A DNA stretch of 33,366 bases, taken from positions 1 to 33,366 of the forward strand of contig NZ_LQOL01000086.1 in NCBI RefSeq assembly GCF_002101555.1, in the 5' to 3' direction. The DNA comes from Mycolicibacterium canariasense. GTDB lineage: Bacteria; Actinomycetota; Actinomycetes; Mycobacteriales; Mycobacteriaceae. Both the position numbers and the translations under genes were made by a program. The notes below the pieces were generated by a model. The model made no database searches, was not told the origin of the DNA, and saw only the letters and a list, made by a program, of their open reading frames with translations. Below, one piece after another: positions 6,979 through 13,781 of this stretch (positions are counted from its first letter, which is position 1; every line of letters starts with the position of its first letter).

Positions 6979-7754
6979 CAGGCTTCCGAACCGAAGACAT
7001 GCCACACCAGCCCAGACGGTGTGACCACAGTGCCGATGAACGAATCAATCCGGGCAGCTTCGGGCATCGGGTTACCGGTGCCAACTACCCAGACATCCAA
7101 GTTCTTCGGCGCCAGAATCTCGTAGTCGAGAGTCCATAAGTCGATGGCGACGTCCTGAATTTCGGGGATGCGGGAGACGGCCACCGATAACGGTTTCCCT
7201 CCGGCCGGGAGCCGGACGGTCTGGTAGTCGGTGATGGCGATCTGATGGCGGATTATCCTCATGTCTGGTCCCCCCCGGGCCGCGGGCAAATCCATGACCC
7301 ACGCGAACAGCTCCGACTTCGGTAGATCCAGGTTCACGGTGGCCAGCAGCAGCACCGCCAACTCCTGCAACTGCCAGCGGTCCATGCGCTCCAACGCATT
7401 CCAGGTCAGCAGCGGGTTCTCTTCCTGCAGGCGCACAGCTAGGTCGATCGCGACGTCGGCGGCGACCTCCAGTTCGGCGGCGCGTTCGTCGGTGATCTCG
7501 TCGGCGCGGGGCGGTAGGGGGATCACGTTGTCGGGTGGTTCGGGCAGGGTCCGGTTGCGGGTCACGTTCCGCGGTGTCAGGCCTACACGGTCTGCGATCT
7601 CGTTGGCGGTGAGGCCGGCACGGGTGAGTTCGTGGACCTGCCGGCGCCGCTCCATGAGGTCGGCCTGGAATGCGGTCGGGCCGTAGAACTCTTTCTCGGC
7701 AGCTTCCACGCACTCGTTGATGTGCGCGGCCAGTTCGATGATGGCGGCGGTCAT
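6978..7754 (-). CDS. HTH protein fused in frame to DUF7352-like domain
   Basis: Residues 1-164 form a DNA-binding-type protein with an HTH at about 37-68 (VHELTRAGLTANEIADRVGL) followed by a helical region (LLTWNALERMDRWQLQELAVLLL). Residues 165-258 begin with MRIIRHQIAI and contain LDVWVVGTGNPMP and SGLVWHVFG, matching the small beta-rich DUF7352-type phage domain that is normally a separate gene of about 90-100 aa. The junction contains a run of seven G on the coding strand. One G fewer would end the first protein at a TGA overlapping the ATG at 7262 as ATGA. So this could be two genes joined by an indel or by frameshifting. Overlaps both neighbours. Confidence 0.8.
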   Translation of the reverse strand: MTAAIIELAAHINECVEAAEKEFYGPTAFQADLMERRRQVHELTRAGLTANEIADRVGLTPRNVTRNRTLPEPPDNVIPLPPRADEITDERAAELEVAADVAIDLAVRLQEENPLLTWNALERMDRWQLQELAVLLLATVNLDLPKSELFAWVMDLPAARGGPDMRIIRHQIAITDYQTVRLPAGGKPLSVAVSRIPEIQDVAIDLWTLDYEILAPKNLDVWVVGTGNPMPEAARIDSFIGTVVTPSGLVWHVFGSEA

Positions 7755-7939
7755 GCGAACGTCTCCGCGGTGTTGGTGCAGCGGCAGCGCTTCAACGGGG
7801 CCACTTTCGCCGCATGGTTGCCGCTAGTCTTGCGGCGGCGCAGCTTCAAACACCCATGCTCGTTGTGCATCCACTGGGGGCACGAGCAGTCCGGGCACGG
7901 CGCATTCAGGCGGTGTGCCAACGCGATCGGGTATTTCAC
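7751..7939 (-). CDS. Small Cys/His-rich protein (62 aa)
   Basis: Starts at GTG 7939 in a GTGA overlap with the previous gene and ends in an ATGA overlap with the HTH gene. Cys 15, 18, 20 and 30 with His 25 and 28, plus a C-terminal CRC (52-54), suggest one zinc site or two small ones; the segment reads CPDCSCPQW then HNEHGC. It is otherwise basic. Function unknown; possibly a small nucleic-acid-binding or adaptor protein. Confidence 0.7.
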   Translation of the reverse strand: MKYPIALAHRLNAPCPDCSCPQWMHNEHGCLKLRRRKTSGNHAAKVAPLKRCRCTNTAETFA

Positions 7940-8280
7940 AACGACCTCCGGATGTCGTCGACGGATAGGGACAGGTGGTTTCGGCGGCGGTGACGGCCAC
8001 GAGTCCGCCCCGACACGCGGGAGACCGGCATCGGCTCCGCGTTGAGCTTCTCCAGCACCGACGTCCCGAGCTGCGCGCACGCCGACGCCGGGATCACGTA
8101 CTCACACAGCACCCGCGACCGGCGCACACTCCACGACGGCAGCGGCCGCAACGGCGGCAGATTAGGCAGGACACCGCCTCTGGCATAGCCGGAGCTGAAT
8201 CCCTTCGCATGCACAGCGTGCGCCGCCAACCAAGCGTCCTGGGCGTCGATCGGGCACCACACCCGCCGCACCGCCGTCAC
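7936..8280 (-). CDS. Hypothetical protein (114 aa)
   Basis: Coupled on both sides (ATGA with the membrane gene upstream, GTGA with the Cys-rich gene downstream). The first half, VWCPIDAQDAWLAAHAVHAKGFSSGYARGG, is helical; the end is strongly basic (SGRTRGRHRRRNHLSLS). No family recognised. The basic tail suggests RNA or DNA contact, which is inference only. Confidence 0.65.
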   Translation of the reverse strand: MTAVRRVWCPIDAQDAWLAAHAVHAKGFSSGYARGGVLPNLPPLRPLPSWSVRRSRVLCEYVIPASACAQLGTSVLEKLNAEPMPVSRVSGRTRGRHRRRNHLSLSVDDIRRSL

Positions 8281-8447
8281 TTCGACCGCCGATACGCGCG
8301 AGCTATAACCGTGGCGCCAACGACATTCAAGACAACAGCGAGTACCGCTAGCCAGGCCGGCACGTTCCCAACGATGCCGTTGTAGGCATTGACTGGAATG
8401 CAGACCAACAAGAACACAAGCCCCACGACAAAGTGAAGGTTCCTCAT
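8277..8447 (-). CDS. Small two-helix membrane protein (56 aa)
   Basis: The start at ATG 8447 overlaps the secreted-protein stop (ATGA). Two hydrophobic stretches, VVGLVFLLVCIPVNAYN and PAWLAVLAVVLNVVGATVIA, form a likely helical hairpin, with a short basic end (RAYRRSK). It follows a predicted secreted or anchored protein, so the two may act together at the host envelope early in infection. No family recognised. Confidence 0.7.
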   Translation of the reverse strand: MRNLHFVVGLVFLLVCIPVNAYNGIVGNVPAWLAVLAVVLNVVGATVIARAYRRSK

Positions 8448-8818
8448 CGCAGCACCCCGCCCACCCTGGCGGTCACCGGCACCGGCCGCGGCGCCCACTT
8501 CGCGATGAACGCGTCCAGCAGGTAGCCGTACTCCGGGCAGCCGATGATGACGGCCACCGTGACCGCCTCACCAGCCTCACCCGCTGTCAGGCCGTCCCGG
8601 ACCGCGATCATGACGACCTGCTCGACCGACTCCACGTCCGGTAGCAGCTCCAGGTTCGCGCACATGGAGCGGAAGTGCTGCGCCGCATACACATCCGCCC
8701 GACCCGACACCGGATCAGCACCAGCCGGAGCCGACAAGATGAACGCGGCGCTGATCGGAATGAACATGAACACCGCCAGCAGCAGGGTCAAGCCGACGTT
8801 CCCCAGTCGGCGCCTCAC
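8444..8818 (-). CDS. Secreted DUF732-like protein
   Basis: A 124-aa protein with a basic start (MRRRLGN), a hydrophobic segment of about 20 residues and APAGA, a plausible signal-peptidase site near residue 34. The mature part has two cysteines (SMCANL and IIGCPEYGYLL) bracketing helices, like the mycobacterial DUF732 exported family, where an N-terminal Cys and a C-terminal YCP-type Cys form a disulphide. The resemblance is by pattern only. Its presence in the early operon suggests an effect on the cell surface during infection. Confidence 0.6.
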   Translation of the reverse strand: MRRRLGNVGLTLLLAVFMFIPISAAFILSAPAGADPVSGRADVYAAQHFRSMCANLELLPDVESVEQVVMIAVRDGLTAGEAGEAVTVAVIIGCPEYGYLLDAFIAKWAPRPVPVTARVGGVLR

Positions 8819-9126
8819 AGCGACACCTCGTCATACGTCGCAGCGAAGATGTCCGGCTTGCACGGGTAGAACTCGCCCTGGACGCCACGGATGACCCAGT
8901 CATTGACGGACGCCGTCATTGTGCCTTCGAGCGTTCGGATGGCAATGCTGTGTGGGCAATCGCCGCCGAACTTCGTGCACCGGTCCGGGTCGCTACAGAG
9001 ATACGTGGCAGAACCGTCCCCGCTGAGGATCCAGTCGATGATCGGCGACGCGCCGGCATCGGTGCCATCCCACTGCATCGCCTCGATCTCGACGGGCTTC
9101 TTGCAGAAGCGCTTCGGCTCGCTCAC
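8815..9126 (-). CDS. Conserved phage protein of the EIEAMQWDGT type (103 aa)
   Basis: Contains PVEIEAMQWDGT near the start, HSIAIRTLEGTM in the middle and DWVIRGVQGEFYPCKPDIFAATYD at the end. This arrangement is a small protein family found in many phages of diverse hosts; its function is not known to me. Cysteines at CSDPDRC and DCPH in the middle are extra to the common core. Four-nt overlaps join it to both neighbours. Confidence 0.75.
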   Translation of the reverse strand: MSEPKRFCKKPVEIEAMQWDGTDAGASPIIDWILSGDGSATYLCSDPDRCTKFGGDCPHSIAIRTLEGTMTASVNDWVIRGVQGEFYPCKPDIFAATYDEVSL

Positions 9127-9374
9127 AGCGACACCGCCTCAGCATCGGCGCCCTCACACGCCAGGTAGCTCGCAAGGTTCGGCGACGCCGCGATTACGGC
9201 CTCCACCTTCGCGTTCAGCCTCCGCCAATCCGCCGGCGTCACCATGATCGCGAGACCATCGAGGCCGCCGGGATGCACCTGGATCCTCCCGTCGCGGGAG
9301 TCCAGGACGACTGGCTCGTGCGCACCATCTGTGGTGGACACGACGCTCAGTCGGATACGATCCGAATCTGACAC
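9123..9374 (-). CDS. Hypothetical protein (83 aa)
   Basis: The start is GTG at 9374, preceded by GAGAGGAAA, a good ribosome site, so this gene restarts translation after the 72-nt gap that holds an inverted repeat. The protein has short strands (RIRLSVVSTTDG, PVVLDSRDGRIQVHPGG) and a helix (ADWRRLNAKVEAVI). No recognised family. It overlaps the next gene by 4 nt. Confidence 0.7.
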   Translation of the reverse strand: MSDSDRIRLSVVSTTDGAHEPVVLDSRDGRIQVHPGGLDGLAIMVTPADWRRLNAKVEAVIAASPNLASYLACEGADAEAVSL

Positions 9375-9409
9375 AGGGTTTTCCTCTCATGGGTTGTTCT
9401 GGTGTCACT

Positions 9410-9440
9410 GGCCCCGGGCGGCTGCATCCGCGTCGGGGCC
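9410..9440. repeat. Inverted repeat in operon gap
   Basis: GGCCCCG and CGGGGCC pair over 7 bp, with an inner GCGG/CCGC stem. The structure sits in one of the few gaps of the left operon, just after the stop of the 116-aa gene. No T-tract follows on the minus strand, so it is not a classic terminator; it could pause transcription or protect an mRNA end. Confidence 0.5.
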
Positions 9441-9446
9441 GAACTC

Positions 9447-9797
9447 TTAGGGGTTGGGATCGAGCAGTTCCGCGAGCCGCAGCGCACGACCAGGGCTGAT
9501 CAACTCCGTGGCGTAGGCACGCAAGTGGGCGGCGAATTCGGCTGGCTCGTAGGGCTCCAGCAACTCAAGGACGAGCGGCACATCTAGGCTGGGGCGCCCG
9601 GCGGCGGGCGGGGTCGGGGAATCGCTCACCGCCGCCGGGCAAGACCCACCATCACCACTGACGGCAGGGAACAGATACGGGTCCTCGCCGACCAACGGCT
9701 CAACAGCCACGCCTCGGCGCTCAGCGTCCGACCGCGGCACGCTACGAACCGCCAACTCCCCCAACACCCCGAGCGCATTCCGCAACACAGTGATCAC
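9447..9797 (-). CDS. Hypothetical protein (116 aa)
   Basis: Start chosen at GTG 9797, which makes a GTGA overlap with the preceding gene; the longer open frame upstream would run inside that gene. The C-terminal third is clearly helical (VPLVLELLEPYEPAEFAAHLRAYATELI), while the middle is a Pro/Ser-rich linker. No recognised family. It is followed by the inverted repeat at 9410-9440. Confidence 0.65.
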   Translation of the reverse strand: MITVLRNALGVLGELAVRSVPRSDAERRGVAVEPLVGEDPYLFPAVSGDGGSCPAAVSDSPTPPAAGRPSLDVPLVLELLEPYEPAEFAAHLRAYATELISPGRALRLAELLDPNP

Positions 9798-10114
9798 CGG
9801 CCTGCTCCCTTCGGAACGATCTGCCCGCATTCGAGGCACCGTTCATGCAGTGCATCGCCACCAATCCACGCGACCGGGTACGTCTTGTCATGCGAGCAAT
9901 CCCCGAGCACGGCGTCGATCTGCGCCTCCACTGCCTCGGAACGCTCCCACCACCGAGGTTGATCACCATCCGACTCCGGAAGCTCCGGCTCCGGCTCGGC
10001 CGGCCGGAAATCCTGCGGCGCCAACCGATCCGGCCACAACGCATCACCAAACCGCTCACCAGACGACGGCCGTCGACGCACGAGGCGCTTCAACCAACCC
10101 CACACGCGCATCAC
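9794..10114 (-). CDS. Small zinc-motif protein (106 aa)
   Basis: Basic N-terminus (WLKRLVRRRP), a Pro/Glu-rich linker, and a C-terminal metal-site candidate: CSH at 73-75 and CLEC at 93-96. Coupled by ATGA upstream and GTGA downstream. Function unknown; the layout is that of a small DNA-binding or adaptor protein. Confidence 0.65.
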   Translation of the reverse strand: MMRVWGWLKRLVRRRPSSGERFGDALWPDRLAPQDFRPAEPEPELPESDGDQPRWWERSEAVEAQIDAVLGDCSHDKTYPVAWIGGDALHERCLECGQIVPKGAGR

Positions 10115-10575
10115 CGGACACCCCCAACCGCGCGCGCCGTAGCGGACTCCGAACGCGCCTGGGCCAGCTCGGCCTCCAACTCACGGATCCGCTCCACCGC
10201 GTCATCGAGGTTGGCCTCGGCGGCGTCCAGCTTCTGCTGCAGACCGTCGGCACGCGTCCACTCGTCACATGCCTCCGACTCGTAGTGATGCACCTCGTTG
10301 CCCTGCGCGGCACACAAGGCAGTCGAGTACCGCAACATGTTCGCCAGATTGAGAATCTGCGTCCGCTGGTCAGTGTCAGCAGCATGATGCAGATAGGTGT
10401 CGACCAAGCTCGCGATCTTGTGCGCCAACTGCTTCGTCGTCGGCGTCTTCTCACTCAACGCCCGCAACTCGGCCAGCTCATCGACCACAGCGTCTGCAGC
10501 GGCGTTCGCCTCCCAGAACTTCGACGCCGGCGTGTGAATACCGGCCAGCGGCACCGCCATCCGAAGGGCACTCAT
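10111..10575 (-). CDS. Hypothetical coiled-coil protein (154 aa)
   Basis: The start ATG at 10575 overlaps the excisionase-like gene (ATGA). The protein is almost wholly helical: a first helical half (TTKQLAHKIASLVDTYLHH, then LNLANMLRYSTALCAAQGN) and a long heptad-like end (LQQKLDAAEANLDDAVERI) that should form a coiled coil. No family recognised. Probably oligomeric. Confidence 0.7.
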   Translation of the reverse strand: MSALRMAVPLAGIHTPASKFWEANAAADAVVDELAELRALSEKTPTTKQLAHKIASLVDTYLHHAADTDQRTQILNLANMLRYSTALCAAQGNEVHHYESEACDEWTRADGLQQKLDAAEANLDDAVERIRELEAELAQARSESATARAVGGVR

Positions 10576-10751
10576 GACGCCGCCTGCAACGCATTGATGT
10601 ACGCATCGATCTGTGCGTCCGTCGAGAACCGCCGCGACCCGATCGTCACCGACCCCAACTCGCCCGACTTCCACAACGCGAACACCGTCGTGCGGGAAAG
10701 CCCACCCAGCCGCTCTGCCGTCGCCTGCCAGTTGCACAATGCCGCGCTCAT
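10572..10751 (-). CDS. Excisionase-like winged-HTH protein
   Basis: A 59-aa protein coupled to the antirepressor gene (ATGA). It has an HTH of the excisionase/MerR-like type: WQATAERLGGLSRTTVFALW, then a wing-like VTIGSRRFS and a helix DAQIDAYINAL. Proteins of this size and fold act as recombination directionality factors or local repressors. Its place in the lytic operon opposite the integrase fits a role in excision on induction. It could equally be a small transcription factor. Confidence 0.65.
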   Translation of the reverse strand: MSAALCNWQATAERLGGLSRTTVFALWKSGELGSVTIGSRRFSTDAQIDAYINALQAAS

Positions 10752-11596
10752 GCCGCACCGCCGATCTGACGCGGCAACTCCAGCGTGCCGTTCGCGTCGA
10801 TGTAGCGGGTGATGCGCTCCCACGCGTACGACTGGCCCTCCGGAGTGAGCAACCCGGTCACCACATTGCGGCCGTTCTTCGTGTCGCGTCGGTTCTCGCA
10901 CAAGCCCCGACGGATAGCGTCGGTAGTGGCGTGCCCGTGATCAGAACGGTTCCCGCCGACGAACAAGTGCAGCTTCTTGGAGAGGAACTCACGGATCTGC
11001 TTGTGCAGGACATGGATGCCCTGTTCCTCGGCCCACTCGATCACCTCGCGACCGAAGTCCGTCCGATTGACCGAACCCGTCGCCGCGGCATGGGTCCTCG
11101 CGCGCTCGACCAGCGGCCGCTCAGCTTCCCGCTGAGCCTCCAACGCCACCCGCTGCTCATGCTCGACGCGATACATCTGCACGGCCTTGGTCGTCGCCTG
11201 TGCCAGGAGAGCGATGTCATCGACGCTCGTCAGGTCGAAACTCGCTACCGGTGCACGCTGAGCGAGCATCTGTCGCATGGCGTAGAACCCGGCCACCAAC
11301 CGCTTCTTGAAGTCCTTCACGACCGGGCTGTTGCGGAGGTACGTCATGAGCAGCGCGGCGGCCGGCTCATCGAGAACCGCGTACTCCGTCGGGCGTCCGC
11401 CAGACTTCGCGATTTCAAATCGCAATGTCCCGATCTCGCTCAGGTCGACGGAGTTGTCGCGGATGAGCTTGATGACCGACGCATGCTCATTGCCGGTCTG
11501 CTCGGCGATCACCAGCGATGTGGTGAAAGGCTCGCCGTCGTTGCCCATGAACACCAACTCGGTGGTGCTTAACGCGGAGGTCATATCGTTGGTCAC
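10748..11596 (-). CDS. Antirepressor, Rha-type N-terminus with KilAC-like C-terminus
   Basis: A 282-aa protein. Residues 12-112 match the Rha family: VFMGNDGEPFTTSLVIAEQT, SVIKLIRDN, RFEIAKSGGRPTEYAVLDEP and LLMTYLRNSPVVKDFKKRLV. After a helical linker (EHEQRVALEAQREAERPLVE), the C-terminal about 110 residues (TDFGREVIEWAEEQGI, LLTPEGQSYAWERI) resemble the phage antirepressor KilAC domain. Such proteins relieve repression or redirect the lytic switch. It is the third gene of the Cro operon, so it is made when the rightmost early promoter fires. Start chosen at 11596 for the ATGA overlap; Met 5 is an alternative. Confidence 0.85.
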   Translation of the reverse strand: MTNDMTSALSTTELVFMGNDGEPFTTSLVIAEQTGNEHASVIKLIRDNSVDLSEIGTLRFEIAKSGGRPTEYAVLDEPAAALLMTYLRNSPVVKDFKKRLVAGFYAMRQMLAQRAPVASFDLTSVDDIALLAQATTKAVQMYRVEHEQRVALEAQREAERPLVERARTHAAATGSVNRTDFGREVIEWAEEQGIHVLHKQIREFLSKKLHLFVGGNRSDHGHATTDAIRRGLCENRRDTKNGRNVVTGLLTPEGQSYAWERITRYIDANGTLELPRQIGGAA

Positions 11597-12093
11597 GCTT
11601 CGTCCTTTCGAGAGGGATGGGAGCCACCGGCGGCGGGCTTGTTCTTGGCGGGACGACCCGCCGCCGGTGCCAGAACAGGGGGCGGAGGCACTTCATGACC
11701 ACACGCGGCGATCTGTGCAATGCCATCCGCGCGTTGAAAGGGCTGCTGCCCGAGACGATGCACCGCAGCATCGGCACGATTAACCACGTCCTCGTCCAAG
11801 CAGATCTGGCGAAGAACGAAGTAGCTGAGAGCAGCCTCGACCCCGAAGCTGTCCTGGTGCTGAACCTCGTTCTCCGGATTGTCGAGCTGGAGTCCAAGGT
11901 GGAGATCAGTGCGGGGCGCGAAGGAATCTCGAACGACCGAATCGCCGCCTTGTTTAGCGAATTTCGATGATCGTGCGTAAAGCGGCGAGATCTCAGTGCT
12001 GAAGTAGTTCGGCCCGAGACCTGCCTGCTCGTACAGGTAGTCCATCAGCAGGTCTGTCACTTCACTGAGTTCGTTCGATGCAGCGCAGATCAT
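11593..12093 (-). CDS. Hypothetical protein (166 aa) of the switch operon
   Basis: Placed between Cro and the antirepressor with ATGA overlaps on both sides. The first 120 residues mix helices and polar loops (SEVTDLLMDYLYEQAGLG, AALSYFVLRQICLDEDVV). The last 35 are a Pro/Ala-rich basic tail (APAAGRPAKNKPAAGG). Codon third positions are less GC-rich than in neighbours. A 91-codon plus-strand frame (11695-11970) with a good Shine-Dalgarno lies entirely opposite it, so which strand is coding is not fully settled; the coupling favours this one. Confidence 0.6.
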   Translation of the reverse strand: MICAASNELSEVTDLLMDYLYEQAGLGPNYFSTEISPLYARSSKFAKQGGDSVVRDSFAPRTDLHLGLQLDNPENEVQHQDSFGVEAALSYFVLRQICLDEDVVNRADAAVHRLGQQPFQRADGIAQIAACGHEVPPPPVLAPAAGRPAKNKPAAGGSHPSRKDEA

Positions 12094-12404
12094 GCTGACA
12101 CCTGCCTGCCACCAGTGCTGTGCACATCGCTTGTAACTGCAGTGCCAACTTCGATCTCGTGGGCCTCGAAGAGGTCCTCCCAGTCGACATCGAGACGAGC
12201 AGCGAGGGCGAGTGCGAAGTCCTCCGAGATGTTGCGCATGTCCCCGCGCTCAATGAGTGAGATGGCCTGCTGTGAACGCCGAACCAGGTGCGCCAAATCT
12301 GCCTGGCTGAGACGTAGGCGTTTCCGACGGCGACGAATCCGATCGGGGTCTTTGACCCTCATCCAGTACTCCTTCCGCCTGCGCGGTGGTCGCTTGCGAA
12401 CCAT
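12090..12404 (-). CDS. Cro-like HTH (XRE) regulator
   Basis: A 104-aa protein with a very basic leader (VRKRPPRRRKEYW) and an XRE-type HTH at about residues 20-75: RKRLRLSQADLAHLVRRSQ, then AISLIERGD and FALALAARLDVDWEDLF. GAGGAGGG lies 5 nt before the ATG at 12404, a strong ribosome site. It is the first gene of the leftward early operon and diverges from the repressor gene across a 170-bp control region with repeated CTTGT boxes, the Cro position in a lambda-like switch. Confidence 0.85.
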   Translation of the reverse strand: MVRKRPPRRRKEYWMRVKDPDRIRRRRKRLRLSQADLAHLVRRSQQAISLIERGDMRNISEDFALALAARLDVDWEDLFEAHEIEVGTAVTSDVHSTGGRQVSA

Positions 12405-12421
12405 GTTGCCCTCCTCTGGTC

Positions 12422-12548
12422 GTAATTACAAGTGCAGTACACAGTAATTGTCACTACTTGTCAACGCCACAAGCGGGATCCGACGCAATGTTCTGGGAGG
12501 ATGCGCTTGTCACTTGTAACTGCTCTTGTGACGCCACGTAGCACAAGG
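12422..12548. promoter_or_regulatory. Operator region between repressor and cro-like genes
   Basis: The 170-bp divergent gap holds six CTTGT/ACAAG boxes in about 120 bp: ACAAG at 12428, ACAAG at 12469 and ACAAG near 12542, CTTGT at 12457, 12506, 12513 and 12525. The best inverted pair is TTACAAGTGCAG (12426) against CACTTGTAACTGC (12511), sharing a 9-bp core. TTGTCAC occurs twice (12448 and 12507). GTAATTAC at 12422 is a palindrome. CTTGTAACTGC recurs inside the cro-like gene at 12130. This density at a repressor/cro junction suggests repressor binding; binding is inferred. Confidence 0.6.
12436..12464 (-). promoter_or_regulatory. Predicted leftward early promoter (cro operon)
   Basis: On the minus strand TTGACA (12464-12459) is followed after exactly 17 nt by TGTACT (12441-12436), 32 nt upstream of the cro-like ATG. 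The -35 is a consensus match and overlaps a CTTGT operator box, so repressor binding there would block it. The -10 is a weaker 4/6 match. Confidence 0.6.
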
Positions 12549-12574
12549 AACAACCAGCGAGGGAGTCTCAAGCC

Positions 12575-13063
12575 GTGAACGAGACCGACACCCTGCGCGG
12601 GCTGATCGCCAAAGCCCGCCGCGAACGCGACAAGTCAGTGCGCCAGCTCGCACTGGCCGCGCAGGAGGCCGGCCACAAGATCGTCGGAACGACGCTCAAC
12701 GCCATCGAGGCCGGCACGTACCACTCAGTGCCGACGGCCGAGACCATCCGGGCAATCGGATGGCTGGCGCGGGTGTCCGACGAGATCGCGTTCGCAGCAG
12801 CAGGCCGACCCGTCCCAGGGCCTCCGTTCGCGGAGGAGTTACCCCCCGGGGTGGACGACCTGACGTCCCCAGAGCGTCGCGCGGCGATAGCCATGTTGCG
12901 CGCGCTCGTCTCGCAAAGGCAGGAAATCAACCGCTATGTGGATCAAGCTTCTGGTAATTCGCCCGCGACGTCGAGAGCACCGTCGGAAGCCGACGAAAAC
13001 CAGGAGGCAACTGTGCTCCCGCTCGTCGCTCGAACCGTCGAGGACGAGCCAAAACCCGAATAA
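12575..13063 (+). CDS. Immunity repressor, XRE-type HTH
   Basis: A 162-aa protein starting at GTG 12575 with GAGGGAG about 9 nt upstream. The N-terminal HTH spans roughly residues 8-70: AKARRERDKSVRQLALAAQ, then TTLNAIEAGTYHSVPT and ETIRAIGWLARVSDEIAF. The second half has one helix (RRAAIAMLRALVSQRQEIN) and a disordered acidic tail. It lacks a LexA-type Ser/Lys autoprotease domain, which fits an ImmR-like repressor inactivated by a separate protease; an ImmA/IrrE gene follows 75 nt downstream. It diverges from the cro-like gene and is the first gene of the lysogeny operon ending in the integrase. Confidence 0.8.
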   Translation: MNETDTLRGLIAKARRERDKSVRQLALAAQEAGHKIVGTTLNAIEAGTYHSVPTAETIRAIGWLARVSDEIAFAAAGRPVPGPPFAEELPPGVDDLTSPERRAAIAMLRALVSQRQEINRYVDQASGNSPATSRAPSEADENQEATVLPLVARTVEDEPKPE

Positions 13064-13078
13064 CACGGCTGTTATTCG
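13057..13078. repeat. 9-bp inverted repeat at repressor stop codon
   Basis: CGAATAACA and TGTTATTCG are perfect complements separated by 4 nt, and the repressor TAA lies within the left arm. There is no T-tract after it on the plus strand; on the minus strand a GGTTTTGG follows. It may be a weak attenuator that lowers expression of the downstream protease, or an operator. A further CTTGT box lies at 13106-13110 before the protease gene. Confidence 0.5.
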
Positions 13079-13137
13079 AGGTCAGAACGTTTCCAATACA
13101 AACAACTTGTCGGGGGTCACAGCTAGCTTTCAGGGCC

Positions 13138-13575
13138 ATGGGCGACCGATGGCATCCGTGGCGATACGCAGCAGAACACTTCCCGGACGTCATCATCAAC
13201 TCCCATCGGGAACTCCCCGACCGCGTGTGGGGCATGACCAGTTTCCCCCTCCGGAAGGTCTGGCTGTGTCGGCGACTCCGGCAGGTACACCGCCGCTGCA
13301 CGCTCACCCATGAGCTGATTCACCTGGAGCGCGGGCCTGTGCCCGACTACCTCCTGGCTGCCGAGGAACGCATCGTCGATGAGCTGGCCGCGCGCCGGCT
13401 CATCGAACTGCCGGACCTCATGGAGGGGCTGCGGTGGACCCGCGACCCCGAAGAACTCGCCGACGCGCTCTGGGTGGACCGCTCCACCTTGAACACGCGC
13501 ATGCGGACCCTCGACCCCGTAGAGGTCGCCGACCTCGAACACGCACTACAGGACGAATGGCTATGGATCCCCTGA
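13138..13575 (+). CDS. ImmA/IrrE family metalloprotease
   Basis: A 145-aa protein with the zinc-peptidase motif LTHELIHLERG (HELIH, residues 58-62) and the following acidic helix AAEERIVDELAARRL that supplies the third ligand. This is the ImmA/IrrE (M78-like) fold. In ICEBs1, ImmA cleaves the ImmR repressor after DNA damage or cell-cell signalling; by position, this protein is likely to act on the repressor encoded just upstream. The C-terminal 50 residues (TRDPEELADALWVDRSTLNTRM) resemble a small HTH. The start has only a weak CAGGG ribosome site. It overlaps the next gene. Confidence 0.85.
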   Translation: MGDRWHPWRYAAEHFPDVIINSHRELPDRVWGMTSFPLRKVWLCRRLRQVHRRCTLTHELIHLERGPVPDYLLAAEERIVDELAARRLIELPDLMEGLRWTRDPEELADALWVDRSTLNTRMRTLDPVEVADLEHALQDEWLWIP

Positions 13576-13781
13576 CCGACACCGACCGAGCGATCCTGGA
13601 CCTTGAGCACCAGTGGTGGCCGACGGCCGGCGCGAAGGAAGACGCCGTCCGCGCGCTCGGACTGTCGCCGGTGCGGTACTACCGCCGCCTGAACCAACTG
13701 ATCGATTCGGAGTCGGCTTTGACGTACGACGCCGTTGTCGTGAATCGGCTGCGCCGCATCGCCGGCCGCGAGGACCGCTGA
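13563..13781 (+). CDS. DUF3263 family protein
   Basis: A 72-aa protein: LTDTDRAILDLEHQWW, GAKEDAVRALGLSPVRYYRRL, LTYDAVVVNRLRRI. This matches DUF3263, a small actinobacterial, notably mycobacterial, family with an HTH-like helical core and unknown function. AGGA lies 9 nt before ATG 13563; ATG 13557 is in frame and nearly as likely. It overlaps the protease gene by 13 nt and the integrase start by one base (TGATG), so it is translated as part of the lysogeny operon. Confidence 0.8.
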   Translation: MDPLTDTDRAILDLEHQWWPTAGAKEDAVRALGLSPVRYYRRLNQLIDSESALTYDAVVVNRLRRIAGREDR

